From Trichosphaerium sp. ATCC 40318 (lineage: Eukaryota; Discosea; Flabellinia; Trichosidae): a stretch of 29,134 bases of DNA. The stretch spans positions 1-29,134 of the forward strand of contig JALMLS010000222.1 in the NCBI GenBank assembly GCA_038496445.1, given 5' to 3'. Positions 1-7,945 of the stretch are shown piece by piece (position 1 is the stretch's first letter; each line of letters opens with the position of its first letter). Below the pieces are notes generated by a model. It was given only the letters and a program-made list of their open reading frames with translations, made no database searches and was not told the origin of the DNA. The position numbers and the translations under genes are program-made.

Positions 1-257
1 CCCAACAAAATTAACTATAAATTCAAAAAAACAAAAAGAACCATCCTAAAACACTTAATTTAAAAAATATAAACCGTAAAAAAAATCCATAAAAAAAAAA
101 ACAACTTACCAAAATAAAAACCAACTTGAAAACACAAACAACCTAAATTATTTACTACGGGATCAAAATGCTCCAAAACTGACATCTTTCTCTTTTCTTT
201 ACTTCTTTTATTTTTTTATTAAAATAAAATTTAAAATAACCCTTTAAATTTTTTTAA
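1..257. other. AT-rich flank downstream of the SSU rRNA
   Basis: No gene is recognised here. The stretch is very AT-rich and lies just beyond the 3' end of the minus-strand SSU rRNA. It could hold the start of a further edited gene that continues outside the window, but no conserved motif was found. Confidence 0.4.
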
Positions 258-1966
258 TTTTATCAGTTACACCTTCCGATACACTACCCTGTTACGAGTT
301 ACAGCAATCGCTGACATAGGTTTTATAGTCCTTTTTTTTATCTTTTCTACTTTTTAATTATCTTTTAAAGCAGGAGATTTACTCAACCGCTTTTAGCTTA
401 CGTTAAAAAGATAATTTAAATTTAAATTATCTTTTTATTTCTGCCCTATTTAGTTTATTTTTCATAAAAAGTTGCTTTTCCTAAGAAAACTCTACTTTAA
501 AATACAAACTTTTTTGATTTTTTTTTTGATTAATTTAAACTACGTCCAGCCACCCAGCTTTCGCTGGGCCACGGCGGTATGTACGAGCGCAGGCAAGTAT
601 TCACGCGGTGTGATGATCCGCGATTACTAGCAATTCATCTTCATATTCCTATTTCAGGGAATATCCGAACAAGAGATTGTTTTATCAGACTAGCGCTAAT
701 CACTTATGAATAGCATCTTGTTGTACCAACGTTGTATCACATTTGAAGCCAAACCATTAAGGCCATGACGACCAGTCGTCATCACTACTAACTATCATAT
801 TGCATGATTTGCTAAATTGTATTATTATTTTCACTCAATTTCATGGGTACGCCCGTTTATCCAGTAAGGCGACATATCACTACACGAGCTGACGGCGCCA
901 TGCAACACCTGGACCTAAAGTATTCTCTCAATTTTTAATATAAATTTGAAAAAAACCTACTACTTATAAATATAACTTTATCTTGGGGCATATATCTAGG
1001 TTTGTAAGATTAAACGCGGATCATCAGATAATCAACATGATCCACTGCTGGTAATACACTCCGCCAATTTCTTAGGTTTACATCTTGCGACATATTTCCC
1101 CAGGTGAGATATTTACGCGTAAGCTTCACCACCGGTACAAGTCACAAAGGATTTAAAACCTCCTAGATGTCCAGCGCCAAATATCCATCGGTCACAGCGT
1201 AGATTACAAGGGTATCTAATCTTTTCACTCCCTACGCTTTCGATTACTAACGTCTATTCTTTCACAGTACGCGATTGCTCCGCATGATGGTCTTATAAAT
1301 CTTAGAATTCTACTCCTAATTTATAATACCACGTACTCAAAAAAATACAAAGACATAAGTTAAATGAGTTATCCTCAGATCAACCCGAGTTTTTTACTCA
1401 AAACTTTATGGACAGTTTACTTCCCTTTACACCAATCAAGATGAGTAGCACTTGGGCCCCCGTGTTACCGCGACTGCTGCACGAAGTTAGACAGCCTTTC
1501 CAATAATTACTATCACTATTATCATTATTTCACTGACTTTCGACTCTGCCTTCTTAAGCGAACAATCTTTCTACAACTGTGCTAAATTTAGCCACACGGC
1601 ATAACTGGATCGTGCATTAAACTTGTCCAAAATCCCTCACTGCTGCGCCTTAACGTTCGGGTCATCTCTCCCCGCTGTGCCAGTTTACCCTCTCAGTCCT
1701 GGTACGGTCTTCGGCTAGGTAAGCTTTACCTTAAACCTACTACTTATCATTTACGATACATTCCTATGTGTCAAAAACTCGTATCTCTTTATATAAAAAT
1801 TATAAATCTATTTACTTTATTAAGCTTATTTTGCTTAACATAGCTAGCTAATATCGATTAATACTCACCTTACGGGCATTCTAAATAATATAGAATATTA
1901 CCTTGCATGTGTTAAGTCCACATTAGCACTCACTCAGCGCAAAATCATACGCTAACTTTTACTTGT
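258..1966 (-). rRNA. rns: Mitochondrial small-subunit (16S-like) rRNA with missing bases
   Basis: Minus-strand landmarks in order: a 5' domain with the AACACATGCAAG motif (about 1910), the GCAGCAGTGAGG segment (about 1640), the 530 loop CAGCAGTCGCGGTAACAC (about 1460-1485), GATTAGATACCC (about 1205-1225), the decoding region GTACATACCGCC (about 570-585), and the 3' minor domain TCGTAACAGGGTA (about 280-300). Conserved strings are short by one base at several places: GTGCCAGCAG reads GTGCAGCAG, the CCC of the decoding motif reads CC, ATGGCCCTTA reads ATGGCCTTA, and CGGTGAATAC reads CGTGAATAC. The same kind of gap occurs in the protein genes, so the mature rRNA is probably edited. The hairpin near 404-437 sits where helix 44 belongs. 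Both ends are estimated from homology. Confidence 0.93.
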
Positions 1967-1990
1967 TTTTACACCAACTACCTTTAATAA

Positions 1991-2061
1991 CGAGCAAATC
2001 GGACTTGAACCGATATCTGAAAGGCCGACAACTTCTATTTTACCTTTTAAACTATTGGCCC
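1991..2061 (-). tRNA. trnD: tRNA-Asp (GTC)
   Basis: The T arm is perfect (ATCGG, loop TTCAAGT, CCGAT). The anticodon loop is TTGTCGG. Counting from the D stem (GTTT/AAAT) leaves only four bases, GAAG, for the 5' side of the anticodon stem; one extra G would pair all five positions with CCTTT. The missing base therefore has to be G. The acceptor stem has a mismatch at pair 4 and a G.G at pair 1. Confidence 0.88.
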
Positions 2062-2064
2062 TTT

Positions 2065-2134
2065 TTTGGATAGCAGACTCGAACCTGCACTTTTGGCTCC
2101 AAAGCCAACACTCTACCTTTTAAGTTATACCCTG
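2065..2134 (-). tRNA. trnP: tRNA-Pro (TGG)
   Basis: The anticodon stem TTGGC/GCCAA closes a six-base loop TTTGGA, one base short of seven. The T arm reads GCAGG-TTCGAGT-CTGC and lacks one base on its 3' side; a C61 restores the universal G53-C61 pair. The acceptor stem pairs at positions 3-7, but positions 1 and 2 are mismatched against A72 and A71. Two insertions plus 5'-end repair would give a canonical cloverleaf. Confidence 0.82.
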
Positions 2135-2143
2135 TTTTTTTTT

Positions 2144-2212
2144 TGGAGGCCGGACTCGAACCGATCTCCTCAAGGGTCATGAGCCTGCGAGCTAACCTAT
2201 ACTCCACTCCCG
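2144..2212 (-). tRNA. trnM: tRNA-Met (CAT), possibly the initiator
   Basis: The D arm (GAGT...GCTC with GGTTAGCTC) and the anticodon loop CTCATGA followed by CCC resemble an initiator tRNA, where GGG/CCC pairs close the anticodon stem. Only GG is encoded on the 5' side, so one G appears to be missing. The outermost T-stem pair and the acceptor stem are also imperfect. Initiator identity is inferred; a CAT anticodon could also belong to an elongator or a lysidine-modified Ile tRNA. Confidence 0.75.
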
Positions 2213-2215
2213 ATT

Positions 2216-2295
2216 TTTCAGTGACGGGACTTGAACCGCACGTTTTTTCAAACACAAATTTTGAATCTGACGTGTCTACATTCCACCACACTGAC
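2216..2295 (-). tRNA. trnL: tRNA-Leu (CAA)
   Basis: A class II tRNA with a long variable arm (GTGTTTGAAAAAACGT). The anticodon loop TTCAAAA gives CAA. The T arm is GCGG-TTCAAGT-CCCG with imperfect outer pairing. Acceptor pair 1 is G.A. Outside the anticodon arm it is identical to the Leu(TAG) gene at 2833-2912, so one is a recent duplicate of the other. Confidence 0.88.
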
Positions 2296-2367
2296 TTTTT
2301 CAGGCCGGACTTGAACCGACATCAAAGATTTTGGAAACCTCTATTTTACCAATTAAACTACTGATAC
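2296..2367 (-). tRNA. trnW: tRNA-Trp (CCA)
   Basis: The anticodon stem GAGGT/ATCTT closes loop TTCCAAA (anticodon CCA). The T arm GTCGG/CCGGC and D stem GTTT/AAAT are complete, so no internal base seems missing. The acceptor GTATCAG faces CTGAAAA, with mismatches at pairs 1 and 3. CCA would not normally read TGA, yet TGA is a regular Trp codon in the window's genes. Confidence 0.9.
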
Positions 2368-2376
2368 CTTTTTAAC

Positions 2377-2448
2377 TTCGGGCGACAGGCATCGAACTGC
2401 AACCTTTGGGTTAAAAACCCACTGCTCTACCTATTAAGCTACGCCCCC
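2377..2448 (-). tRNA. trnK: tRNA-Lys (TTT)
   Basis: The anticodon loop is TTTTTAA between GGG and CCC. The 5' side of the T stem is GCAG, four bases; a G at position 53 would complete pairing with CCTGT. Acceptor pairs 3-7 are good, but pairs 1 (G.A) and 2 (G.G) are mismatched. The missing T-stem base must be G, because position 53 pairs with C61. Confidence 0.9.
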
Positions 2449-2451
2449 TCC

Positions 2452-2533
2452 CTAACGCGGTGGGATTCGAACCACGAAGAGAAAAACTCAATAAATTTAC
2501 AATCTACTCCTTTAACCACTTGGATACACGTAC
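2452..2533 (-). tRNA. trnY: tRNA-Tyr (GTA)
   Basis: A class II tRNA. The anticodon stem GTAGA/TTTAT closes loop TTGTAAA. The T arm has 3' strand CCCAC but only GTGG on the 5' side, so one G is missing from the stem. Acceptor pairs 3-7 form, while pairs 1 and 2 do not. Confidence 0.88.
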
Positions 2534-2537
2534 TTTT

Positions 2538-2605
2538 GTTGGGTAGTTGATTCGAACCAACGTAACTTATTCAAAATCAAGCGCCTAACCTCTCGGCATA
2601 CCCAT
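2538..2605 (-). tRNA. trnQ: tRNA-Gln (TTG)
   Basis: The anticodon loop is TTTTGAA. The 3' side of the anticodon stem is TAAG and needs a C after its first T to pair with CTTGA. The T arm GTTGG-TTCGAAT-CAAC lacks C61. Both missing bases have to be C. One lies between T and A, so it is not a simple doubling of a neighbour. Acceptor pair 1 is A.A. Confidence 0.85.
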
Positions 2606-2676
2606 TTAGCCCAGTGGACTCGAACCCACATCTTACAACTTATGAGTTGCTGTTTTTGCCTTTAAACTATAGTTCT
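2606..2676 (-). tRNA. trnM: tRNA-Met (CAT), probably the elongator
   Basis: The anticodon stem GCAAC/GTTGT closes a six-base loop TCATAA, lacking the pyrimidine at position 32. The T arm GTGGG-TTCGAGT-CCAC lacks C61. The D stem GTTT/AAAC is complete. The acceptor strands AGAACTA and TGGGCTA mismatch at pairs 1, 3 and 4, the worst acceptor stem of the cluster. Confidence 0.82.
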
Positions 2677-2685
2677 TTAAAAAAA

Positions 2686-2756
2686 ATATCCACGTTGGAC
2701 TTGAACCAACATCGCCGAATTGAAAATACGTATCCTAACCTTTAGACGACGCAGAC
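2686..2756 (-). tRNA. trnE: tRNA-Glu (TTC)
   Basis: The D stem is GTCT/GGAT, the anticodon loop TTTTCAA, and the T arm GTTGG-TTCAAGT-CCAAC is perfect. The anticodon stem (ACGTA against TTCGG) and the acceptor stem pair poorly as encoded, suggesting missing bases there. Identity rests on the TTC loop and the intact T arm. Confidence 0.82.
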
Positions 2757-2758
2757 TT

Positions 2759-2830
2759 TGGCTCGTAACGGAATTGAACCGTTATTACACTATTTGCAAT
2801 AGTATGGATTAACCGTTATCCTAACGAGCC
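2759..2830 (-). tRNA. trnC: tRNA-Cys (GCA)
   Basis: A fully canonical cloverleaf: acceptor GGCTCGT/ACGAGCC, D stem GGAT/ATCC, anticodon stem TACTA/TAGTG around loop TTGCAAA, and T arm AACGG/CCGTT. No base is missing, so it serves as an unedited control among its neighbours. Confidence 0.95.
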
Positions 2831-2832
2831 TT

Positions 2833-2912
2833 TTTCAGTGACGGGACTTGAACCGCACGTTTTTTCAAACACGAGATCTAAATCCGACGTGTCTACATTC
2901 CACCACACTGAC
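2833..2912 (-). tRNA. trnL: tRNA-Leu (TAG)
   Basis: Identical to the Leu(CAA) gene at 2216-2295 except for the 15-base anticodon arm, where the loop TTTAGAT gives TAG. Pair 31-39 is A.C as encoded. Acceptor pair 1 is G.A. It is the first tRNA transcribed in the cluster and lies just after the hairpin at 2952-3092. Confidence 0.85.
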
Positions 2913-2951
2913 TTTTTTTTCTTTTTTCCTTCTAACAAGGATTTTTTATAG

Positions 2952-3092
2952 TTGAGATTGCTTTTTTTAAATATAGATGCAGATCGTAGTTTTGTGCATC
3001 TATGGAAATATAAACAATCTTTGAGATTGTTTATATTTCCATAGATGCACAAAACTACGATCTGCATCTATATTTAAAAAAAGCAATCTCAA
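2952..3092. repeat. Perfect 69-bp hairpin at a gene 3' end
   Basis: The two 69-base arms (2952-3020 and 3024-3092) are exact reverse complements around a 3-base loop. Read on minus, a frame entering from the right (SLFEIAFFKYRCRS) ends with TAG at 3057-3055 inside the first arm. The hairpin separates an unassigned gene from the tRNA cluster. Confidence 0.95.
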
Positions 3093-3602
3093 AAAGACTC
3101 TATTTCCGTTATATAAGTATAATCTCTCAATAAACTCCCACTTTCTTAGAGTTCTCTGAAAACTTAAATATGAATAAATCCTACCTTCATAAACTTAACA
3201 ACCAATCACTAAATATTTCATACGACACGCAAACCTACGACGTAAATTTCAAAAAATAAGTAACCTTTCATTAATTTATCTTACTTTTATAATCTATAAA
3301 ATAATACTATAATTATATAACCTTAAATTTAACAATACTTTACGCCCATTAAAGTTAATTTTTTTAAAAGACATGTGAGGCTTTAGTTTCTGTTACTAAT
3401 TCTCTTCATCAATTTTCAAATTTCATCAAATTTTATTCATCGATGAAATTCTAAATAAAAAAAGAAATAAAACCACATGCAAAGAAAATATTCAAGAAAT
3501 ACAAAATTAAATATACTTATTTTAAATAATTTAAAACATTATATAAAAATCTATTGCATTTTGTATAAATTTATTTATATTTTTTTCAAAACGTTTTGAA
3601 AA
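3093..3602 (-). other. Unassigned, probably edited coding region
   Basis: Lies between a short Lys-rich ORF and the 69-bp hairpin. The minus strand gives coding-like pieces in changing frames (for example NGRKVLLNLRLYNY, then a frame that runs to a stop inside the hairpin), as in the identified edited genes. I could not match it to a family. A ribosomal protein is possible from its basic character. Confidence 0.35.
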
Positions 3603-3971
3603 CTATACAAATTTTAATACCTTTTTCACGACGTCACTAATACGCATCCTCTTATTTCAACGTTTTTTATTTCTTACTTTTTTTTTTGTTGTTAAATATA
3701 CTTCTTTATTTTTTATTTTTATATTTTGCCAGCTTTTAGTGGTAATAATAGACGCTTGTTTTTTATTTCCTATTAGTATTATTATTTTTTTCTTTTTTTT
3801 TTTTCTTTTTTTTTTTGCTTTTGATTTTAATTTTTTTATTTTTATTGTTATTTTTTGCAAGTTTATTTCTTTTTTTTCTTTTATCTGATCTTTTTCACAA
3901 TTTATTAATTTTACTTTTATTTTTTTTACCCTTTTTTTTGTTTTACTTTTATAAAGCTGCGTATTAAACAA
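3603..3971 (-). CDS. Lys-rich hypothetical protein, 122 aa
   Basis: An uninterrupted minus-strand frame from ATG at 3971 to TAG at 3605-3603, with one internal TGA read as Trp (3659-3657). About a third of the residues are Lys, with long Lys runs near residues 50-66. The C-terminal part is less simple (RMRISDVVKKVLKFV). It could be an unedited ORF, a fragment of an edited ribosomal-protein gene, or a chance frame in A-rich DNA. It follows the hairpin at 4001-4060. Confidence 0.4.
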
Positions 3972-4000
3972 AAATAAATGTAAAAGCTCACGCGATTTCT

Positions 4001-4060
4001 GTTCGAAAAAAAAAGAGTAATATAATCTTATTAAGTTATATTACTCTTTTTTTTTCGAAC
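4001..4060. repeat. 25-bp perfect hairpin at a gene 3' end
   Basis: Arms 4001-4025 and 4036-4060 are exact complements with a 10-base loop. On minus, a frame coming from 4061 onward (IRWVFKKSSKKKE) stops at TAA 4043-4041, inside the first arm. Confidence 0.92.
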
Positions 4061-4453
4061 TCTTTTTAAATACCCATCTTATTTAATTTTTTGTTAATAT
4101 TACTAAACTAGTACCATAACTTCTTTTATACATTAATTTTGTCCATAAACTTATAACGCCATAATTTTTTAAAAATCACGCATTCATATTTATATTATTA
4201 CGCGATTTTTTACCTCTATTTTTTTTTATATTAAACCTACACCTTTTATTAATCTATTAATTTATTATAAAACATGTATGTATATATTGTTTTAATTTAT
4301 CTAAACTTTATATTTATAATCACTTCTCGCTAAATTTAACCTTCACGGCTCTTTTTTAAAAAATTAAACCTACATTTGTTTGAAAAATATTTCCTATCTT
4401 TTATTTAAAATAAATTAGATAATATACTCTTTTTTCTCTTCTTTTTCAAAATC
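4061..4453 (-). other. Unassigned, probably edited small gene
   Basis: The interval between two hairpins. The minus strand has basic, coding-like pieces (FKKSREG, KRSYGTSLVILTKN, IRWVFKKSSKKKE) in different frames, compatible with an edited ribosomal-protein gene of about 130 codons. No family could be named. Confidence 0.3.
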
Positions 4454-4500
4454 TATCCACTAAACGCATTGACCTATTTCACGCATGCGTTTAGTGGATA
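4454..4500. repeat. 16-bp hairpin
   Basis: Arms 4454-4469 and 4485-4500 are perfect complements with a 15-base loop. The 110 bases between this and the next palindrome (4501-4610) show no gene. Confidence 0.85.
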
Positions 4501-4610
4501 ATACACTTACCTTTACTAAAATAATTTGAATATACCAAAGGCAATTTATTTTTGATAAACTTTTATATTTAAATTTTTTACACTAAACTTTCTTTTAATA
4601 CCCTAAAATA

Positions 4611-4666
4611 AACAAAAGATCGGCTTTTAAGATACCTATAGGTATCTTAAAAGCCGATCTTTTGTT
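4611..4666. repeat. Perfect 56-base palindrome at a gene 3' end
   Basis: A loopless palindrome with two 28-bp arms. The TAA that ends the basic ORF at 4665-4880 overlaps its right edge, so on minus the gene stops exactly as the hairpin begins. Confidence 0.95.
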
Positions 4667-4880
4667 ATATAAAAATTTGACTTTTATTTTTTTTATTACA
4701 ATATCTGATGCATGCTCAAATAATAACTTTGACTTTCCTTTTTGTCACAATATTCAAACCATGCACGCCACCTTTCATCATTTTTTTACTAAACCTTAAT
4801 CGTCTAATTCTACGTCTTCTTTTTTTCAAAGCACTTCTAGTTTTTGGAATTCTTTTAACGGGCTTAGTTTTTTTATATAT
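4665..4880 (-). CDS. C-terminal part of a basic, ribosomal-protein-like gene
   Basis: An open frame of 71 codons ending in TAA at 4667-4665. It is highly basic (KRIPKTRSALKKRRRRIRRL) with one TGA read as Trp. The frame is closed upstream by a TAA, so if the gene follows the editing pattern of its neighbours it joins the upstream region through a missing base. The composition suggests a ribosomal protein. A weak likeness to the PKKPNSALRK segment of S12 was noticed but is not enough to name it. Confidence 0.45.
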
Positions 4881-5714
4881 TTACTATTTAATAAACAAAA
4901 TAAATAAATTTCATTTTTGACAACATATAATATCACCAAGAGATAATGACTTTACACCAAACCAAAATTTCCCCCCAAATTCTTTAATTTTTTTCTCTTC
5001 TTTTTAATTTTTTATAATTATTCCTAACATTCTTATTAGATTTTTTTTTCAGTTTGGGTCCCCTTTATTTCTTTTAATGTTTTTTGGCATATTGACCTTT
5101 TACACCTTTCAATCCCAATATTTAGATCAATATAATTATATTGCTTTAAATAATACATTTCTTTTTAGTGTGTTTTGATAAAGCAACCTATCAAAAGAGA
5201 TTCCTTTTACTACATGCCCTTTTCAACAGGATTCCCCTAACAATCTTATTTACTTATATCTTTTAAATTGCTATTTTTAAAGTAGATAATCTCGCGCTTT
5301 AAACAAATTAAGATAATGTTTAATATATTCTTCTGTTTTATTTCTCTTTAAAAAATAACTTAATGAATTTTTATTCATTTATCAACTAAAATAAACCTTT
5401 ATAAGTATAATAATAACTCATAAAAAACTATAAAATTACAAAATATATTCACTAAACTAAATTAAAAGATCAAAAAAAACTTTTTGACGTAAATAAAATC
5501 TATTTAAATTTAACTTTTTCTCTCACGACTAAAAATATGTTTACGTCAAACTTAATATAACGTTTTATATAACTCGCCTTAATCTTTTAAATTTATTCTT
5601 TTTGCATTTCTTTGTCGACTTTTTCTAGAAGTAAAAGTTTGTGCAGCATCCCACAAAATTTATAAGTACGCCATTATTTAAATGTTCACTAATTTACATT
5701 TAAATTTAATTTCT
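4881..5714 (-). other. Unassigned, probably edited coding region
   Basis: The minus strand shows basic coding-like pieces (such as SRKSRQRNAKRI near 5600) in shifting frames without long ORFs. It is probably the upstream part of the basic gene at 4665-4880, or two genes. No family is recognised. Confidence 0.3.
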
Positions 5715-5794
5715 AAAGATCCAGCGTTAGTTTTACTTGATCTTTGGCTTTAAATTTAAAGCCAAAGATCAAGTAAAACTAACGCTGGATCTTT
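5715..5794. repeat. Perfect 80-base palindrome
   Basis: Two 40-bp arms with no loop. A minus frame DPALVLLDLWL ends in TAA inside the first arm. Only 13 bases separate it from the next hairpin, so the two stand in tandem. Confidence 0.95.
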
Positions 5795-5807
5795 TTACTA
5801 TCTCCTC

Positions 5808-5880
5808 TTTATTACGTGAACGCAAGATGTTCGAAACACCAAAATACGGTGTTTCGAACATCTTGCGTTCACGTAATAAA
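5808..5880. repeat. 33-bp perfect hairpin
   Basis: Arms 5808-5840 and 5848-5880 are exact complements around a 7-base loop. It closes the unassigned gene region on its right (minus-strand sense). Confidence 0.95.
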
Positions 5881-7051
5881 CTTTCCAACATCATTTACTC
5901 TAGCTCTTAACCCACATCTTCTATTTTACCACACACGTCGCACGTTCTTTATTTAACAAATTTAAAAATTCTACATAATATAAGCTATAAAAAAAAATCA
6001 ATAACTTCAGAAACCAAATAATGTTTTGATAATCCACATAATGATACATTACATTACACATCATCGTAACCCTCTAATGTACGTAAATTTAAATTTTTTC
6101 TTTAAATTTTTTAATCCTAAATTAAATCAACTTGTAAATTTAAAATTCCTAAATTTTTAAATTTACACCCCTATATATTATTTTTTTTGCTTTTCTATAT
6201 ATACATAATCAACATCCAACTGTTAAAATAATACTGACTTTTAAATGTTTTTGTGTCCCTGCTAAACAACAATCCACCACTGAACTAACCCATCTGAACT
6301 AACAACACTACCGACGGAACCCTAACACCCCTTGATTCCCGTACATATTTAAACTCTTCAAGCTGCACTTAAAAACACTCAACAGGTAATTTATAACGCA
6401 TTTGTAACCTTCTAACTGTTCTCCAAATTTATCACTTGCTCTAGCATCTCTGTTATCAATAAACCCATCATCTTACTATAACCTAAAATTTGTTAAAGTT
6501 CCTTCTCTTCACGCACTGCTACATAAGGTTGTCACATAAATATGCAGCTGCTTAGTTAACCTTCTAAAAATAACGCGTAATTCGCAAACAACACGGCACC
6601 TCTCTCTCTAAACCTCATCTTATTAATTTATTTATATATGAAATCCTTGAAACATATATCCATTTCTAAAATACACATTTTATAGGATTCTCTAAAATAC
6701 ACCAACCACTTAAATAATTTGTATCTTCTTTAAAGAACCAAAAAATATTCAATCTACAAATAATTGATTCACCAGCGCTTTACTTTTATCATTTTTAATA
6801 TTTATATTTATTTTTAAATTACGTCTATCCTTATATTTACTCTTACCCCCCTATAAATAAACGAAAACTTTGGTGCCTATAGGTAACCCCTCAATAAGCA
6901 TTTTTTTTTTTCCAAATTACAAATCCCTGCCCTATGGATGCCTTTAATAATTCACCTGCTAATTGCTATAACTGAACCTAGGCTTTACATTTCTGGTAAC
7001 CAGAACACTACCATTGTTCTCTTTTCCGCTCATTAACATACATGGGTACTG
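5881..7051 (-). other. Unassigned, probably edited protein gene(s)
   Basis: About 1.2 kb between hairpins. Minus-strand pieces look coding but change frame often: MSGKENNGSVLVTRNVKPRF near 7030, LAGELLKASIGQGFVIW near 6950, EEFKYVRESRGVRVPSVV near 6350. I compared these with ribosomal proteins S3, S7, S11, S12, L2, L14, L16 and with atp1 and nad7 from memory and found no convincing match. Confidence 0.35.
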
Positions 7052-7097
7052 CACCGTTCTTTTGCCTAAAACAACTGTTTTAGGCAAAAGAACGGTG
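7052..7097. repeat. 22-bp perfect hairpin
   Basis: Arms 7052-7073 and 7076-7097 are exact complements with a 2-base loop. A second, shorter stem-loop (arms about 7117-7126 and 7137-7146) follows and abuts the stop of the small ORF at 7152-7280. Confidence 0.92.
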
Positions 7098-7151
7098 TGA
7101 ACGCCTAAAAGCAACTGCAAAATAGTAGAAGGACTCCACTATTTTGCTCCT

Positions 7152-7280
7152 TTAATCACATATATATTTTAAAATACAAATCACCGCACGAATTTTTTTT
7201 CTTTTTTTATTAAAGAAGTTACATACGCGTTCTATAACTAAATAAACTATTTGTTGATCCTTTTCACTAAATCTAACCAT
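7152..7280 (-). CDS. Small ORF or C-terminal gene segment, 42 aa
   Basis: A minus frame from ATG 7280-7278 to TAA 7154-7152, basic at its C-terminus (MVRFSEKDQQIVYLVIERV then NKKRKK). It stops six bases before a small hairpin, matching the stop-plus-hairpin pattern of this genome. It may be only the end of an edited gene whose upstream part lies before 7280. No family is recognised. Confidence 0.3.
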   Translation of the reverse strand: MVRFSEKDQQIVYLVIERVCNFFNKKRKKIRAVICILKYICD

Positions 7281-7502
7281 CGCATGTTATTTTAAATTTT
7301 TACGTTCTTAAATTCACTGAAGTTAAAATTATAAAACTATATAGTATAAAAATATAATATAATATAATAAAAAAAATAAAAAAAAATAAAAAATAAATAA
7401 AATTAAATATCAACAACATAAAGATGCCTTATTTTCCTGATATTTTATATAATTTTTATTTTTATTTCCTACCTCCTATATTACACCTGAATAATTTATT
7501 AA
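7281..7502. other. AT-rich spacer
   Basis: Low-complexity AT sequence with A/T runs near 7350-7410. It could be leader sequence for the small ORF. No gene or conserved motif is seen. Confidence 0.4.
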
Positions 7503-7597
7503 ATTATTGAATGGCAAAGATTACGCAATTTAAGTTAGTAAAATCTACGACGTAGATTTTACTAACTTAAATTGCGTAATCTTTGCCATTCAATAAT
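7503..7597. repeat. 47-bp perfect hairpin ending the nad1-nad9-nad4L unit
   Basis: Arms 7503-7549 and 7551-7597 are exact complements around one central base. A minus frame SGIIEWQRLRNLS ends with TAG at 7564-7562 inside the first arm. No comparable hairpin interrupts nad1, nad9 or nad4L upstream, so it probably marks the end of that transcription unit. Confidence 0.95.
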
Positions 7598-7945
7598 CCC
7601 GCTAATAAAAATTACATTTAAACAAATTCTTTAAACATTCTATATTTTTATTTGCAACGTATTTTTATTAATCCTTCTAAAATATTAATATTACTTCTAT
7701 AAAATTATCCAAACTAAATTCTGACTTGAATAAACTCGGCTTAAATTTTAAATTTCTAATAATTTTTCAAAAATATCATCTTTATCAATATTGCACTATC
7801 TACATAAAATAACGATAATAAAAAGACTAAATAACACCAGTACTTTTAACAAATAGATTATTTACTTTATTTTTAATCTTAAACTAAATTCTTTAAAAAT
7901 AAACATTTAACTTTTATTAAAGATACATATCTACTGAAACACTTT
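7598..7945 (-). other. Unassigned, probably edited gene after nad4L
   Basis: Downstream of nad4L, ending at the 47-bp hairpin. The sequence appears coding in pieces, but the frame breaks repeatedly. It could encode a short membrane or ribosomal protein. Not identified. Confidence 0.3.

Noticed and set aside
2052-3067. ORFs over the tRNA cluster on both strands (2052-2291, 2143-2364, 2816-3067)
   Set aside because: They run across tRNA genes and a hairpin and have no protein-like features.
4708-4920. 70-aa hydrophobic plus-strand ORF
   Set aside because: Antisense to the basic minus frame at 4665-4880, which fits the strand and hairpin pattern of the region.
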